From the NCBI GenBank assembly GCA_036939975.1, contig JALLPB010000139.1, forward strand, positions 1 to 22,026: 22,026 nucleotides of DNA. The letters run 5' to 3'. The notes under the pieces are model-generated. The model was not told the DNA's origin, did not search any database, and saw nothing but the letters and a program-made list of their open reading frames with translations. Shown piece by piece: positions 1-9,759 of the stretch (position 1 is the stretch's first letter; every line of letters starts with the position of its first letter). Position numbers and translations under genes: made by a program. The stretch comes from Cyclostephanos tholiformis. Taxonomy: Eukaryota > Bacillariophyta > Thalassiosirophyceae > Thalassiosirales > Thalassiosiraceae.

Positions 1-22
1 GGCAAAAATCTAGATTTTTGCC
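1..22. repeat. 22-bp perfect palindrome
   Basis: The half-site GGCAAAAATCT is followed directly by its exact reverse complement, so the whole 22 bp is self-complementary. It lies about 140 bp upstream of the first gene's ATG. It could be a hairpin, a dimeric binding site, or the edge of an element cut by the window border. The sequence does not decide between these. Confidence 0.6.
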
Positions 23-159
23 TCGGGACAATTGTACTGGGCACTGTAGTACTACGATACACTATTATTTTTTCACCCCCCGCGCCCGGCAGTCCGATAG
101 CCCCCCGATGTCCAACGCCGCCGCCCCCCCCCCGGCCGCATGAATTGCCGGGTCATTAG

Positions 160-3100
160 ATGACGGTCGAAGAAGGAGAAGAAAACGACGTCAACGACAA
201 CAACCTCTTTTCGATTTTGCGACAGAGGCATCGCCAAGACCAAGGCCATCACCGCCAAGGAGGCACCATCGGCGGACCGCCACTGCTCGCGACGAGCGAC
301 GACTGGGACTCCCCTCCCCCCTCCCCCCCCGTCCCATCCTTCCATTCTCACTACGGATCCACGTCACATCGTCGAACGCGTCGTTGGTCCCTTCCCGAAC
401 TCCCCCCCTCCTCCCCGCGGATGAGTCTTACGGACTCGACGGCGAATCATTATTCCGAGAATCGAGGGGACGTTATCGACGACGTAGATGACGTAGACGA
501 CGAGGATCGTAATTTTCATCATATTATCGTCGCCGCTGCTAGTACCATCGCATCCGACCCGATCGCTCATTCGGGAAAGACGTCGGCAATCGCAGACGAA
601 GAAGGAGGAGGAGGAGGAGGAGGAGAAGGAGGAGACGTGGCTAGAAGGGGACGCCACGAGGATTCGAACGTCGACTTCGCCGCGTCTATTACCACAACAA
701 CGACGACAACCGACGCGATCATGACGTCGTCCCGTGGCCTCGTCGTCGTCGACGACGATGACGAGATCCGTCCGAGTCCGATCGATCGACTCCTGCGAAT
801 GACGGTCGTATCGGACGTGATACGTCGATATCATCCCCTCCTCGACGCGCTATTGCGCAATCCGCGATACGCCTTACCCGTATACCCGCTCTCGTACATC
901 GTATTATCCATCCTATGGACGCCGCTGTACTACCTGTCGTGCCTGATAACCGAAATCGGCGTATACGTCCTATTCCTCGTCGTGATCGCGCACGGAGGAC
1001 GGTGCCTGTTGCGATTGCTCGCATTCCCCGGAACGAACGTCAGGGTTTACGGCGAGATCGAGAACGAATTCTCGAGGTACAGCTGCAAGGCGATCGAGGG
1101 GGCCGCGTCCGCGATCGAAAATTTGGCGAATGCGGCATTGAGGTCGGCGAATACGTATACGTCGCACCACGACGACGACGACGATCGCGGAGGCGGTGAC
1201 GGTGACGATCGCGACGACGGAGAAGGAGACGACGACGTTGACGACGCGGATGGAGGACTATCGGCGGCGCTGATGCGAGCGAGGGCCTACGGCGATCGCG
1301 TACTCGGCACGTACGCGGAGGTATTGCACTGTCTCCTGATGATGGACGGCCGGGGGGGGACCGTTACCAAATCGCGGGACGACGACCACGACGACGAAAA
1401 TGGATTCTACTGCCGCGGAGGATGCGTGCACGCGCCTCCTTCGCGGGGGGGGGGGGCGTGCAAGCGCGCGCTATTCTGCCGCGAGCGAAGCACGATCGCC
1501 TCGACGGGATCGTTGCCGTCATCGCGAGCGGTGGGGGAGGAGGAGGAGGTTGACGGGGATGACGAGGACGGTCGAGGCCGGGGCGATGTTCAACGAAGAC
1601 GACTACGACGCGGCGACCATCGCCTGACGCGTCACGGGAACAATCCCCTGGTGGGGGACGTCGGTAATCTCGGTAACCTAACGGAGGATGCACGATCGGA
1701 CGGTAGGGAGCTCCTCGGGATACTCGAATCGACGCTTACCGACCTGTCGGATTTGATATACACAGCGTCGGGCCCGACGAGGTCGGTTAGCGGTCATCGT
1801 GGCGGGAGAAGGAACGACCACACCGACGACGACGGTACGGCGCCGGGACGACGTTCGACGACGATTGGGAAGGAGGTATCGGAAGTCGCATCGAGGGCGA
1901 TCGATCGTGCGTCGGAGCTTCGGGACTTCGTCTCGCGGATGAGGACGAAGGCGGGAGAAGACGGCGACAACAACGATGGCGGACGTCGGGATGGGGGGGG
2001 AGGAGAAGAGTCCGACGACGTCGGGGCGGAGACCGTGCGTCATCGTCTCGAGGGGGAGGGGGGGAGCGCCGCATCCGCGGCCGCGCTGACGTCGTCGTCG
2101 TCCCCGTCCTCGGCCTCGGGCATGATTTGGTCGGCCGCGCGCGCTATAATCGGCATGATCGATCCTCCCCCCCACAAGAGCATATTCGGCCTCGACGTTC
2201 TAAGGGGATGCTTCCTCGCTCGCTACCGTGGGGCGAGGCAATTCTGGGTGGATAGGGTAGGCGACGGTGGATCCGGCGCGCGGCGATGGTGGTGGGGCGG
2301 GGGCGGGAGATTGGACGTCATCGTTATACCGTCGTCGTCCAATGGCAGGGATGATGGAGGAGGAAGGGACAATTCCGTCGAGAGATTTCTCCCTTTGTCG
2401 CCGCGGAAGGGTCGGGGGGAGGACATCGGGAACGGCAAGAACGTTGGCAGGAAGAGGAAGGCCGTGTTGTATTGTAATCCGAATGCTGGCTTGTTGGAGG
2501 TTGCTACTGGCATGGGACTTACTGGTGGAAATGTCGATGATGACATCGACGACGACGACAAAAACGAACCGTGAGTTCCTTGTGTTTCATGTATGTAAAA
2601 TGTTCAAACATTGTTTCAATTCCTGTTTTCATTGGTTGATTTTGACAGCGTTTTGCGCGTATTCCTCTTGCCAGTACCTGTTGGACGGAGTATTACATAG
2701 AACATGGCTATGATGTATACTTGTTCAATTATGCAGGGTATGGCAGGAGTTTCGGGTTTGGCTCATGGAATCAGACGGTGACCAAATCTAGTCAGGGGTT
2801 CCTGGGATCGCTGAAACGCATCATTTTTAGCACATTTTTGGCCTTCAAGCCATCTTCACAGTCTCTCAAGTTTGATGCCGCCATCGTCGCGCGTCACATC
2901 GTTGATGTTGTTGGTGTCGACGAACTCATCATTCACGGGGAAAGCATTGGCGGCATGGCAGCTGCTGGAGCAGCGAAGGCGTTGACAGCAACGTCATCAC
3001 GTCTGAATGTGTCAACAATCCTCGTTTGCGATCGAACGTTTTGTAACCTGGAGGCGGTAGCACAGAGGCTTTTGGGGCGTTGGACTGGAAACGCCATACG

Positions 3101-4272
3101 CCTCCTGACACCGGGTTGGAGCACCGATGTGGCCCGTGACTTCTTAGCGGCGAGATGTCCTAAGATCGTAGCACAGGACAGCGCAGACGAGATAATTCAC
3201 GACTACTCATCTCTAAAATCTGGACTGGCGTTCGCGGGGGAACTGACCAAAGGTCACACGAGAAAAGTCGGATGGATCATGTCCCCACTGATAGAGCATA
3301 AGATTGCGGATTTAGACAACGTTGGCGTCACGGATTCTAGGTTATCTAAGAGATCCCGCCAAATCAAAAAATCACCTCCAATGTGGCCTGTAGATAAGCA
3401 CGTCTCGTGGTCCGAAGCGCATCAGTTTGCAGCTTGCGTCAGACGAATAGGAAAGGTAGCTACTGCTGCGAAGAAGCAGATGCAAGCAGATGCAGATACA
3501 AACACAACGCAATCGAGTCTTGAAGATGAGGGCATTGAAGTTTCTCTTTTATCTGACGCTACACAGCAATTAGTGCCTGGAATTCCAGCGAAGAAGAGAG
3601 ATGTTGAGTCTGAAATGCTCATAAAGATATGGAAGTCCCTAGCTTGTTGCGATGGCTTATGTGGCCATCATTTGGGACACACTGTCAAGGAAGGATTCGA
3701 TTGCACTATTTCATGGCTCTGTTGTACGGTTGTGTTTGGACCTCAGGTGCTTGTCGAACAGGCTGAGAAAAGATGGGATAAGCAGTCTGACAATGACCGT
3801 GAAATCCTACCAGAGGACTTCGACCTACGACCACCAAGATTTGAATTGAACGACGACTCTTTAGCAAAGTACCCTTTGCCAATTCCTGAGGTATTATCAT
3901 CGCTGAAAGTCTTGGCAAAGCAGATGAATGCGGTGAAAGAAGGTTTGTTTCGTGCTCTCTTGATATTGTTGAGGTCTTACTACGCTCATTCAATATTTGT
4001 CGCAACCATTCAAACATTGAAACGTCAATCCAGTCGAAGCAGAATTGAGCTATGTTATCGGCACTCTTGAGTATATTCTAGCTCGATTAAGCTCCAAAGA
4101 AAGCATGTTACTCGCACTGAGGCGGAGAAATGGATTCTTGGACGAACAAGGGGTCATCTCCACGGGATGCTTTCTCAATCTTCATTGCGGTCATAACAGT
4201 CAGTACTCTTCGGATGAGCGTGAAAAGCTGATTGCCTTTATTCGAAGGTCTTGCGGTGATTCTCTGTTGTAA
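160..4272 (+). CDS. Membrane-anchored alpha/beta-hydrolase (serine hydrolase), three exons
   Basis: Exons are 160-2570, 2675-3942 and 4034-4272, giving 1305 residues. Residues 1-230 and about 310-750 are low complexity, rich in Asp, Gly, Arg and Ser. Two hydrophobic segments at about 240-262 and 266-288 suggest a membrane anchor. The hydrolase fold begins near residue 767 with AVLYCNPNAG, the strand and oxyanion-hole region, followed after intron 1 by LFNYAGYGRS. The nucleophile elbow is GESIGG, with Ser894. The acid is probably Asp975 in DSADEII, with Asp972 as the alternative. The base is His1280 in LHCGHN, which is reached only through exon 3, so the splice model restores the triad. The family covers lipases, thioesterases and S33 peptidases; the substrate is unknown. 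The start is the first ATG of the long open frame and is uncertain because the N-terminus is low complexity. Residues 975-1280 include an unusually long spacer. Confidence 0.8.
2571..2674 (+). other. Intron 1 of the hydrolase gene
   Basis: This 104-nt phase-2 intron has donor GTGAGT and acceptor TTGCCAG. Without splicing the frame stops at 2572-2574. With it, exon 1 ends NEP and exon 2 reads TCWTEYYIEHGYDVYLFNY, which continues the hydrolase fold. Confidence 0.8.
3943..4033 (+). other. Intron 2 of the hydrolase gene
   Basis: This 91-nt phase-1 intron has donor GTTTGT and acceptor ATCCAG. It moves the frame into the 4045-4272 reading frame that carries the catalytic His. A second AG at 4041-4042 keeps the same frame and would drop three residues, so either acceptor is possible. 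Confidence 0.65.
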
Positions 4273-4286
4273 CATTTTAAACAATC

Positions 4287-4292
4287 AATAAA
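4287..4292 (+). terminator. AATAAA polyadenylation signal for the hydrolase gene
   Basis: AATAAA begins 15 nt after the TAA stop of the hydrolase gene, so the predicted 3' UTR would be very short. Confidence 0.45.
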
Positions 4293-5004
4293 CATCAGCC
4301 ACTTTCCCGTAATTTTTCAGACAATGACCACTACTCGAGGATGGGTGAAATCCAGAAGAAAACAAACGGCAAATATTTTGGAGCAGTGAATACAATTGCT
4401 TAGATACCACCAGATACGCTGCATACCTGTATGCCTGGATAACCAGATGACATGGTCTTGTGTGGTCTGACGTCTCATCCACATAAACAATCTATCAGTA
4501 CTTGACTGTAATGAGATGAACAAAAAATGAGTTAGGGGCGCTAAAAACGATGGCGCCATCAAAAAGGGTATGAAAATGGTGATGTTAAAAACAAAACTCT
4601 TGTGTTATGGAGATGAGGCGAAAATTATAAGACCCAAAAGAAGACATGATTATATTTATTCGATTTAAATGCCAAAATAGAATCGTAGTGTACCCCGTAC
4701 GGCGAAGTATTTAAGTACACACACTCTTGATTCGCTTCTAATTGCTGCAAAATCCCCACCTTCCCCACCACCACCACCATTCGAGAGATGGTTTTCGGCC
4801 CAAATGTATTACAGCCCTCTCATCATCGATACACCGCGGACGGGGTCGTATTAATTTTTCATGTTTGGGGATGATCGTTTCGCCAGATATACCCCATGCC
4901 CATCCCTCCCTCCCCAGCCGGCCCTGCGTAAGTACCACCTATTCTCTCGTCCTGGTCCCCCTCCTACCGAATATTACAATGAATGCTTGCAAACACATTA
5001 TTCT
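4293..5004. other. Intergenic region between convergent genes
   Basis: I see no gene here. Open frames around 4742-5110 are short and lack family features. A TTTATT at 4655-4660 reads AATAAA on the minus strand, about 345 nt past the hslV stop, and may be that gene's polyadenylation signal; this is weak. Confidence 0.5.
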
Positions 5005-5212
5005 TCAGGCCTTGTCCTCCCCCTCAATAACACCTTCGCTGCTCGATGATATCCCCTCCTCCTTATCTGTTGTGGCCAACGACTCCATCGTATACCTATC
5101 GTTGGTATAAATACACATATCGGATGCTGAGGGTCGTCGATGTTCATCGTCGACCGAAAAAATAAAGCGGGGACGAAGGAACGAAAAATGGATACATAAA
5201 TCAGGAAAACGC

Positions 5213-5248
<36 letters not shown>

Positions 5249-6178
5249 CGTGTGTGCGTGCATGAAAAAATACGCGATATTGGATGGGATGCGAGAACGA
5301 GGGCACGAGAAGGTGGGATTCTAATATATTCCCCTTCCCTCCATCCCTCTCCTCCCCATCCCCTCCCCTTTTCGAAGATGAAGAACAAAAATTGTCCAAG
5401 CGATTCCCCGCGCAAATTTCATCATCATCATCATCATCATCACCCTCCTCCTCCTCATCATCAATCGATCAATCAATAATAAAAATAATAACATTCTCCC
5501 CTCTCCGCTCTCATTCACTTACCGATCCTCATCGCCTTCCTCGCCACGTCCTCGGCGCTCAAATCCGGATTGTCCATCAACGCCCTCGCCGCGGCCATCG
5601 CGAAGTTGCTGCCGCTCCCAACCCCCAACACGCCATCGTGACTTTCCAACACGTCGCCATTGCCCGTGATTTCGAACGACGCGGTCCTATCGGCGACGAG
5701 CAAACTCGCCTCAAGTCGACGCAGGTACTTGTCGGTACGCCATCCCTTCGCTAGCTCGACGCAGCTTCGCGCCAATTGGCCCGGATGCTCGTCGAGCTTG
5801 TTCTCGAGTCGCTCGAGGAGAGTGAAGGCGTCGGCGGTCGCGCCCGCGAATCCAACGATGGTGTCGTCCTCCCCCCCCTCCTCCTCCACGTCGTCGTTAA
5901 TTACCTTCGCCAATGTCCCGCCATCATTCGCGGCGGAGGCGGAGGCGGGCGGTGACGACGAGGACTTGATCGACTTGGATTTTATCCTGCGTATCTTCTT
6001 GGCGTTGGGCTTTACAATGACGCTTCCCATGCTCACCATGCCATCCCCCATCATGCAAACACGGCCGTTCTTGCGCACGCAAACGATGGTCGTGCCGTGG
6101 CGTTCGGGGGACATCGAACGCGATGTGGCGGCGGCGAGGGCGTGGGAGGAAGAGTGGAACATCGAGGACGTGCGAAAA

Positions 6179-6213
<35 letters not shown>

Positions 6214-6339
6214 TGACGATGATGATGATGATGATGATGGGGGGGGGGGGGCGATGCCGATGACTATGCCGGATGAGGCATGGTGGAGGGGGAAAGGACG
6301 CCGGGCGGCGGATGATCGTAGGGCGATGTTCGCAAGCAT
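5005..6339 (-). CDS. hslV: Mitochondrial-type ATP-dependent protease peptidase subunit HslV, two exons
   Basis: Exons on the minus strand are 6339-5523 and 5126-5005, giving 312 residues. HslV is the threonine peptidase ring that works with the HslU ATPase; no hslU is in the window. The chosen ATG (6337-6339) starts [14 protein letters not shown], a basic, acid-free presequence typical of mitochondrial import. A Ser/Ala/Pro-rich linker follows. The mature N-terminus is the Thr at residue 83 (codon 6091-6093) in [14 protein letters not shown]. Mature Asp17, Lys33 and the GSGS motif are present. A ~36-residue Ser-, Asp- and Glu-rich insertion separates KKIRRI from [13 protein letters not shown]; bacterial HslV has only a few residues there. 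Exon 2 supplies the conserved end [16 protein letters not shown], plus a short acidic tail. An in-frame upstream ATG at 6526-6528 would only add translation of a G-rich repeat, so I rejected it. Confidence 0.92.
5217..5262. repeat. (TG)n microsatellite inside the hslV intron
   Basis: Fourteen uninterrupted TG units run from 5217 to 5244, followed by TG/CG-interrupted units to about 5262. On the coding strand this is a (CA)n run upstream of the intron's acceptor. Confidence 0.95.
5418..5463. repeat. (ATC)n / (CTC)n trinucleotide tract
   Basis: ATC repeats are followed by CTC and ATC units inside the hslV intron, near its donor end. It is low complexity and not coding. Confidence 0.85.
6184..6251. 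repeat. GATGCC / GAT repeat and G-run within hslV exon 1
   Basis: Hexamer GATGCC units pass into GAT units and then a G run of about 11. On the minus strand they encode the Pro run and Ser/Ala tract between the presequence and the mature Thr. Slippage here would shift the frame at the G-run or change linker length at the hexamers. Confidence 0.85.
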
Positions 6340-6463
6340 CGCTTTTCGTGAGTCGTCGGATCGGGGTTCTCGGCGGCGCGGGGGTGGTCGGGTGGTGTGT
6401 GATGGAATGTGTTGCGTTTGACGTGATGTGGGAGTGTGGGAGCAAAAAAGGGGGTTGATTGAG

Positions 6464-6512
6464 GGGGGAATTCGGGGGGGGGGAATTCGGGGGGGAATTC
6501 GGGGGGGAATTC
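6464..6512. repeat. GGGGGGAATTC minisatellite in the hslV leader
   Basis: Four units of a G-run of six to ten bases followed by AATTC lie 125-173 bp upstream of the hslV ATG. This is the presumed 5' UTR or promoter. The rest of 6340-6600 shows no gene. Confidence 0.85.
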
Positions 6513-6613
6513 TCTTTTTTCGCTTCAATCATAGTCAAGAGTGCAAACAGAGTATCGTACTAGTAGTAGTGTATGATGTAAAACGATTTTCCATTTGGGG
6601 AGGAAAAACTCGC

Positions 6614-6779
6614 TGTGCCTTTGATTGCAATACCTAATGGGTAGATAGAACGAATCGAAGACATAAGAAAGGCAAAAGCTAAACTAGCAAGGGGGGGGAA
6701 ATGGCGGGAACGGCTGTGGTTCCCGCCCATTTTGGTATCTTAAACTCCCTAAAATTCCAGCTTATTTTGCCTAAAAATT
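6614..6779 (-). repeat. B2 repeat of the retrotransposon
   Basis: This copy matches 7162-7419, starting TGTGCCTTTGATTGCAATAC and ending GCCTAAAAATT. It lacks about 92 bp present in the middle of B1, after GCTAAACTAGCAA. It is the element end nearest hslV. Confidence 0.8.
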
Positions 6780-6804
6780 GCCCTAGGGAGTGGAGGGTGG
6801 GTTA

Positions 6805-7135
6805 AAGATTTTTGGGTGTGTATGCTGGTTTTGGTCAATACTGCGATGGCAGCGGAGTTTGCTTGTCGTCGGATGCTCAAGCAAAAGCAAAGCACAATGG
6901 GAAGCAATGCCGATGAATGGCTAAAGATCTTTGGAGAAGATGGATTCTGGCTCCTCTCTGTGTGATCGTAGGAAATAGTATTATCTCTAATATCCTACGT
7001 GCTTCCATCTAGCAGATTAGGCGCGCAATGACACCTATCGTACCATGGGCGTAAAACCGTACTGGGAGCTTAGGGCACCAAGTAAATCCTGACCATTGTA
7101 CACCACCATAGTCTGCACATTTGGCTACCTGTGAT
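6805..7135 (-). repeat. A2 repeat of the retrotransposon
   Basis: This 331-bp copy matches 15858-16191 in direct orientation, starting AAGATTTTTGGGTGTGT and ending CTACCTGTGAT. Differences are mostly C/T and A/G transitions. A 12-G run follows at 7141-7152, at the A2-B1 junction. Confidence 0.88.
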
Positions 7136-7161
7136 TTTTTGGGGGGGGGGGGCGAACTGGT

Positions 7162-7419
7162 TGTGCCTTTGATTGCAATACCTAATGTAGATAGAACGAA
7201 TTGAAGACAAAAGAAAGGTAAAAGCTAAACTAGCAACTACGTGTGATCGTGAAAATGTAATAGTATGGTTTCATTTTCACAAGCTAATGGGACAAGTCCT
7301 AGTACACAATTACACTATTGGTGGGTTTAAGAGGGGGGAAATGGCAGAAACGGCTGTGCTTCCCGCCCATTTTGGTATCTTAAACTCCCTAAAATTCCGG
7401 CTTATTTTGCCTAAAAATT
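7162..7419 (-). repeat. B1 repeat of the retrotransposon
   Basis: This is the fuller 258-bp copy of the B repeat. The next stretch, 7420-7693, holds no recognisable gene; it separates B1 from the antisense ORF. Confidence 0.8.
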
Positions 7420-7693
7420 TCCAAAGGGCAAGCTGTAGCACTGAAGTAGTGTGTCAGCAAGCTGGACACAAAAGATGCAGGTCCGGAGACTGCTGTAAGT
7501 GTCAAGCACAAAATAGTGTCTTCAATTTGTGAAAATCACCATAAGGCAGTGCAAACGTGGTTGCAAAAAAGAAAACGAAACAAAAAAGATAAAAGGAAGA
7601 AAATGACGAGTTTCTGTCTGTTCTTTTTGTGCAAGGAAGGCCTCTCATAGGTCCTTATGATTATTTACATGCAAAAATAGCGACATCACCACC

Positions 7694-8768
7694 ATGAGAG
7701 GCAGTGACAATGAGTCATCCATATATCTTTGGCGTCTTTGCATTCTTCACACGGAAGCAGGAACAAAAGTGACGATGAGACCTTGGTTGCCTTTGATGTC
7801 AACAACGATGGGTACAATTGCCTGCAAGCAATGCGCAATGAGGTGCGTTATCTTGCAACGACTATAGGTTTGACCGTCAAGGAGAACAAATGGAATGCAG
7901 AGGCAATCCGTGCGAGTATTGATTATGTAAACAAATGTGTTGTGGCTTGTAATAGAAATTACGAAGGGCATTTGCTCTCAGGCTTGGTAAGGCTGGCTCC
8001 AAACCTGGAGGTGCAGCTGCTGCTTCCCATGGTCGTTCACAGAGTGAGTTGTTTTTTGATACATTGTTTCTCAAGGTCGGGTGTAAAGGTTATGTGTTGT
8101 TAAACGCGCTCGTTACGGCCTATGATGACAACCCTGATGAGTGGCAGGCAGTCATCAAGGCCATCTACATGCTCGTGCCCGACACCAATATGGATATTTT
8201 TTTAGGGTATTGCAACTATGGAGAATATGGTCTCAGCAAGGGTGACCGAGATGGTGTGATTGACCTGAGGATTGCTTTTGACATCAACAATGAGGACAAA
8301 GACGGCCATGCCAATGATTCTGATTCTGGACGCGGTGGAAGATACGTGAATATGACTACCCGAGCATGGTATGTTGCCCGCAAAGGGTATCTTGCCAAGC
8401 ATATGTGGGAGGGCTATAAAGAATGGCTCAACCTCCATCTGGATGAGTTGGATCGGTTCAAACAGTTTGAGGTAAGTAGTTTTTGCCCCTGTAATACTGA
8501 CGTTCATCATGTTTTTAATTACTTATCCAATTGCATGTTCAAGCTCTACTATGCCCATCGTGGCGAAACCACACAGTGCCCGGAGTTGTATCCCACGCTA
8601 GGTGACAATGAGTATTATTGCATGCATTGTGAGGTAAGGAATGAGGGATTCATTGCACCCACTTTGGACCCGTCTGCAGGGGAAAGGGGAAACAATCAGG
8701 GAGGCAAGAGGGTTTATTATTTGAATCGCAAGGGGGGGGGGGGTGACTGTGTCATTGCCCACTTTTGA
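7694..8768 (+). CDS. Unrecognised spliced-looking ORF, antisense to the retrotransposon
   Basis: I do not recognise this protein. A first coding block runs open from 7714 to 8043 (FDVNNDGYNCLQAMRNEVRY and on). A possible ATG at 7694 (MRGSDNESSIY) is in another frame and would need a one-base change near 7727. A donor GTGAGT at 8044 and acceptor CTCAAG at 8075 define a 32-nt phase-0 gap that joins the frames exactly (VVHR to VGCKGYVLL). A second donor GTAAGT at 8472 and acceptor TTCAAG at 8543 define a 72-nt phase-0 intron. A third donor, GTAAGG, lies at 8634, with no convincing acceptor. The open frame ends at 8766-8768. Coding quality appears in sustained mixed composition over more than 300 codons and phase-0 splice sites. 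It sits between the recombinase 3' end and B1, on the opposite strand. It could be an element accessory gene, a captured host fragment, or a remnant. Confidence 0.45.
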
Positions 8769-8937
8769 AAGGCCTTGAGCAACGTATGTCTTGGCTGGCA
8801 CTAGTTAGTATTTTTTAGATAATTGTATAGAAAACATTGATGTAAACGAGTCAATGAATGTGGTGATGTTATGTAGTAAACAAGTAATAGAGTAATTAGT
8901 TCTCTTTCAATTTTGTTCAAAAAAGTGGATGAATGAA
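8769..8937. other. Spacer between the convergent antisense ORF and pol
   Basis: About 170 bp of AT-rich DNA separates the TGA of the antisense ORF from the TAA of the recombinase reading frame. It presumably holds both 3' ends. I see no clear AATAAA on either strand. Confidence 0.4.
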
Positions 8938-9720
8938 TTAATCCATCTCCTCCGCATACTCGGACATGTGTGGGTTCGCCATACCATCCATCATCATTGT
9001 CAACAAGGCAATGATGTTCTCTGGCAAAGCTGCAAGTAAGTCGAGCACCTCTTGAGATGCAGCTCTTAGGGCATCAACGTGCTGATGCTGTATCACCAAG
9101 GTATGTCTCAGGTACGTACGAAACGAATCCCGTAGCCAGCGGAGTCATTTCTTGATATACTCCGGGGACTTGTCTGCTTCATCAAGCAAGACGCACGCCC
9201 AAGCGCATAGGGAATGGGCAGAATATTGCTTGAGCTCCTCCTTACCTGTGTCTGGCCACATTTCATGGACAGCAGCATGAAAGAGCTCAGCAATCTTGTT
9301 ACCCGTGAGATAAAGATCGTGCCCCTTTTTGATTTGTACACCCCAATGGGCATATTGCGCGGCTGACCCAGACATTGCGCTCACATGGCAATGTGCAACG
9401 CGCTGCAAATGGGACATATTTCCGGATGCTCAACATCTGCAGCGAGAGTGAGTGCTTGTCCATTTTGATGATTCTTTTGTAAGCGCCATGTAATCTTGAC
9501 GGTGCATGCCTTGTCAACAGTGTCAAACGTCAGATCCGTTAGGATGCATTTTTTGTTGTCATAGAAGACGTAATCTTTGCCCTTGATTACCTGATGACCT
9601 GACAGACAAGTGTGGTAATCAATCTTGTCTTGGGTAGTTTGAGCATATTCACTCAAACGTGGACCGATATAATGGCCCAACGCCATCTCGTTGGCAAGCG
9701 GAGCGCATTGTCACGCGATC
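8938..9720 (-). other. Tyrosine recombinase catalytic domain (inactive)
   Basis: Box I Arg is in GPRLSEYAQTT (codon 9657-9659). The HxxR motif of box II reads HSLC, with the Arg position a TGC Cys (9205-9207). Its His is at 9214-9216. A TGA (9145-9147) interrupts YIKK*LRWL. Beyond it the nucleophile region DSFRTYLRHT keeps Tyr (9112-9114). The C-terminal tail runs to TAA at 8938-8940. A frameshift near 9330 separates GVYKSKRGTIF from LTGNKIAELFHAA. This enzyme would perform strand exchange of the circular intermediate; here it is dead. The N-terminal core-binding domain appears to be missing or shortened. Confidence 0.83.
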
Positions 9721-9759
9721 TCTTCTTCCCGCATCATGTTCATGACAAGAATAGATGTC

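Larger units (their letters stand above)
5127..5522 (-). other. Last intron of hslV, microsatellite-rich
   Basis: This 396-nt phase-1 intron has donor GTAAGT right after ...AMRI G and acceptor CCTCAG. Splicing joins [11 protein letters not shown] as in the family. Without it the protein would end at RIGK, 15-20 residues short of the conserved terminus. The intron contains a TG tract, an ATC tract and pyrimidine-rich runs. Confidence 0.88.

Noticed and set aside
364..2561. Several minus-strand and alternate plus-strand open frames over exon 1 of the hydrolase gene
   Set aside because: They arise from the GC-rich trinucleotide repeats and have only Arg/Pro/Ser-rich repetitive translations.
4742..5110. 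122-residue plus-strand open frame before and over the hslV 3' exon
   Set aside because: It is antisense to the HslV C-terminal exon in its second half and is His/Pro/Ser low complexity in its first.
5660..6421. 253-residue plus-strand open frame opposite hslV
   Set aside because: It is the antisense shadow of the HslV coding exon, whose family motifs are unmistakable on the minus strand.
5515..6528. hslV starting at the upstream ATG and ending at the stop after RIGK
   Set aside because: The upstream part translates the GGGGGGAATTC repeat, and the RIGK end is a GTAAGT donor; the conserved C-terminus lies in a downstream exon.
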